This document shows positions 6,519-6,985 of a stretch of 6,985 bases of DNA, piece after piece. The stretch covers positions 1 to 6,985 of the forward strand of contig CALAFU010000080.1 in the NCBI GenBank assembly GCA_937891325.1. The letters run 5' to 3'. Each line of letters begins with the position of its first letter. Position 1 is the stretch's first letter. The translations under genes were made by a program, and so were the position numbers. Origin of the DNA: an uncultured Candidatus Melainabacteria bacterium (lineage in GTDB: Bacteria; Cyanobacteriota; Vampirovibrionia; Gastranaerophilales; Gastranaerophilaceae). Under the pieces are notes generated by a model, which had not been told where the DNA came from, ran no database searches, and was given only the letters and a program-made list of their open reading frames with translations.

Positions 6519-6887
6519 CTATTGGGCACCGTAGGTATGAGCTTTTTGAATGTTTGTTTGTAATGCTTGTTCCCAAGATGAGATGTAACCGTCAAGTTGT
6601 TTAATTTCTGTTTCACAGTTACTTTTTTGTTGTTCAAGCTCATCTTCCCAAGCTGCGATGTCTTTTAAATCTTCGTTGTATTGGTTTTCAACATCATCTA
6701 CTTGGTTATCGTAATCAGGATCATCTTCACTTAATTTGCTAAGTTCTTGATCTCTCCATTCACTTAATGAAGAAGAATCTTTTGTTGCAGTATAAAGTTG
6801 TTGGGCGATTTGAGTTGCTTCAAACTCTTTATCGCTTTTACGCATTTTATATGCAAGTAACATTGTTTGTATTCCTGCGTATGCCAT
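6519..6887 (-). CDS. Small acidic, probably coiled-coil protein of unknown function
   Basis: I do not recognise a named family for this 122-aa protein. Its N-terminus (AGIQTMLLAYKMRKSDKEFE, residues 4-23) is followed by a Gln-rich helix and a short Ser-rich break at ~37-42 (DSSSLS). A long, strongly charged helical region (~44-113) is dense in Asp, Glu, Gln and Lys, with spaced hydrophobics (L49, L52, V63, V66, L74, I77, L84, I94, L97) consistent with a coiled coil. The segment DDPDYD at ~55-60 is very acidic. There is one cysteine (C90) and no signal peptide or membrane segment. From memory, the 'Q.x.LL....RKSD.EF...QI.Q' start resembles short hypothetical proteins that are common in Gastranaerophilales-type genomes; I cannot verify this here. 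The start is supported by AGAAGG (6894-6899) six bases before the ATG. With its own promoter and terminator it is a monocistronic gene and likely well expressed. Confidence 0.7.
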   Translation of the reverse strand: MAYAGIQTMLLAYKMRKSDKEFEATQIAQQLYTATKDSSSLSEWRDQELSKLSEDDPDYDNQVDDVENQYNEDLKDIAAWEDELEQQKSNCETEIKQLDGYISSWEQALQTNIQKAHTYGAQ

Positions 6888-6985
6888 AAGCCACCTTCTA
6901 ACTTTTTACCACTTTAACTTACACTATTATAAAAACATTTAGAACCCCCCGATTTCAAATATCTCACATTTTGTTACATTTCGTT
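6888..6985. other. Gene-free right edge
   Basis: These 98 bases carry the ribosome site and -10 of the coiled-coil gene, a run of six C at 6945-6950 (G6 on the minus strand), and three copies of ACATTT at 6935, 6966 and 6976. No open frame, tRNA or hairpin is apparent. The upstream neighbour lies beyond the window. Confidence 0.5.
6926..6931 (-). promoter_or_regulatory. -10 element upstream of the coiled-coil gene
   Basis: The minus strand reads a perfect TATAAT 38 bases before the ATG, giving a leader of roughly 30 bases that contains the AGAAGG ribosome site. The -35 is poor: the closest candidate, TTGAAA (6953-6958), is 21 bases away, which is too far for a standard sigma-70 promoter. The promoter may therefore depend on an activator or a near-consensus -10 alone. 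Confidence 0.45.

Noticed and set aside
6446..6643. 65-aa minus-strand open frame spanning the terminator
   Set aside because: It is out of frame with the coiled-coil gene, reads through the intrinsic terminator and has no ribosome site.
1..6985. tRNA, rRNA, CRISPR array, insertion sequence or phage genes
   Set aside because: I searched by eye for clover-leaf ends, spaced repeats, transposase motifs and terminal repeats and found none. Nearly every base is explained by housekeeping-type or single-copy genes.

Overview
The window is AT-rich, uses the standard bacterial code (TAA, TAG and TGA all act as stops) and is densely packed with conserved bacterial genes. The gene content points to a non-photosynthetic relative of cyanobacteria, most likely a Vampirovibrionia/Melainabacteria (Gastranaerophilales-like) gut bacterium. 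Three clues support this: a full-length DUF3326 protein, a family known mainly from cyanobacteria and plants; a nusB-ftsY order that I recall as typical of cyanobacteria; and a large pilin-like protein with a DxNG...GPDKL..DVF ectodomain motif of the kind I associate with this group. The assignment is inference, since no marker RNA is present.

Left part, plus strand (1-4088): the last codons of a probable nusB run into ftsY (signal recognition particle receptor) with a 1-nt stop/start overlap. ftsY runs into a small M14 zinc carboxypeptidase through an ATGA overlap. A strong extended -10 promoter sits across the stop codon of the carboxypeptidase gene. It appears to start a second unit: a PC4-type single-stranded-DNA-binding protein with a strong Shine-Dalgarno, followed by the replication-restart helicase priA, whose GTG start overlaps the PC4 stop by one base.

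Right part, minus strand (4090-6985): reading leftwards from the right edge there is a short promoter region and then a 122-aa acidic, probably coiled-coil orphan protein, closed by a textbook GAAA-tetraloop terminator. After it come DUF3326 and a 461-aa type IV prepilin-like protein whose start overlaps the DUF3326 end by 20 nt. The pilin-like gene converges on priA with a single base between the two stop codons and no recognisable terminator.

Working relationships: nusB, ftsY, the PC4 protein and priA are information-processing and housekeeping functions. The M14 peptidase is probably a cell-wall-peptide or small-peptide enzyme. The PC4/PriA pair is the most suggestive functional coupling, an ssDNA binder with a fork-restart helicase. 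The DUF3326/prepilin pair is the least explained. No mobile element, CRISPR array, tRNA or rRNA is visible, and no gene-free stretch exceeds 300 bases.
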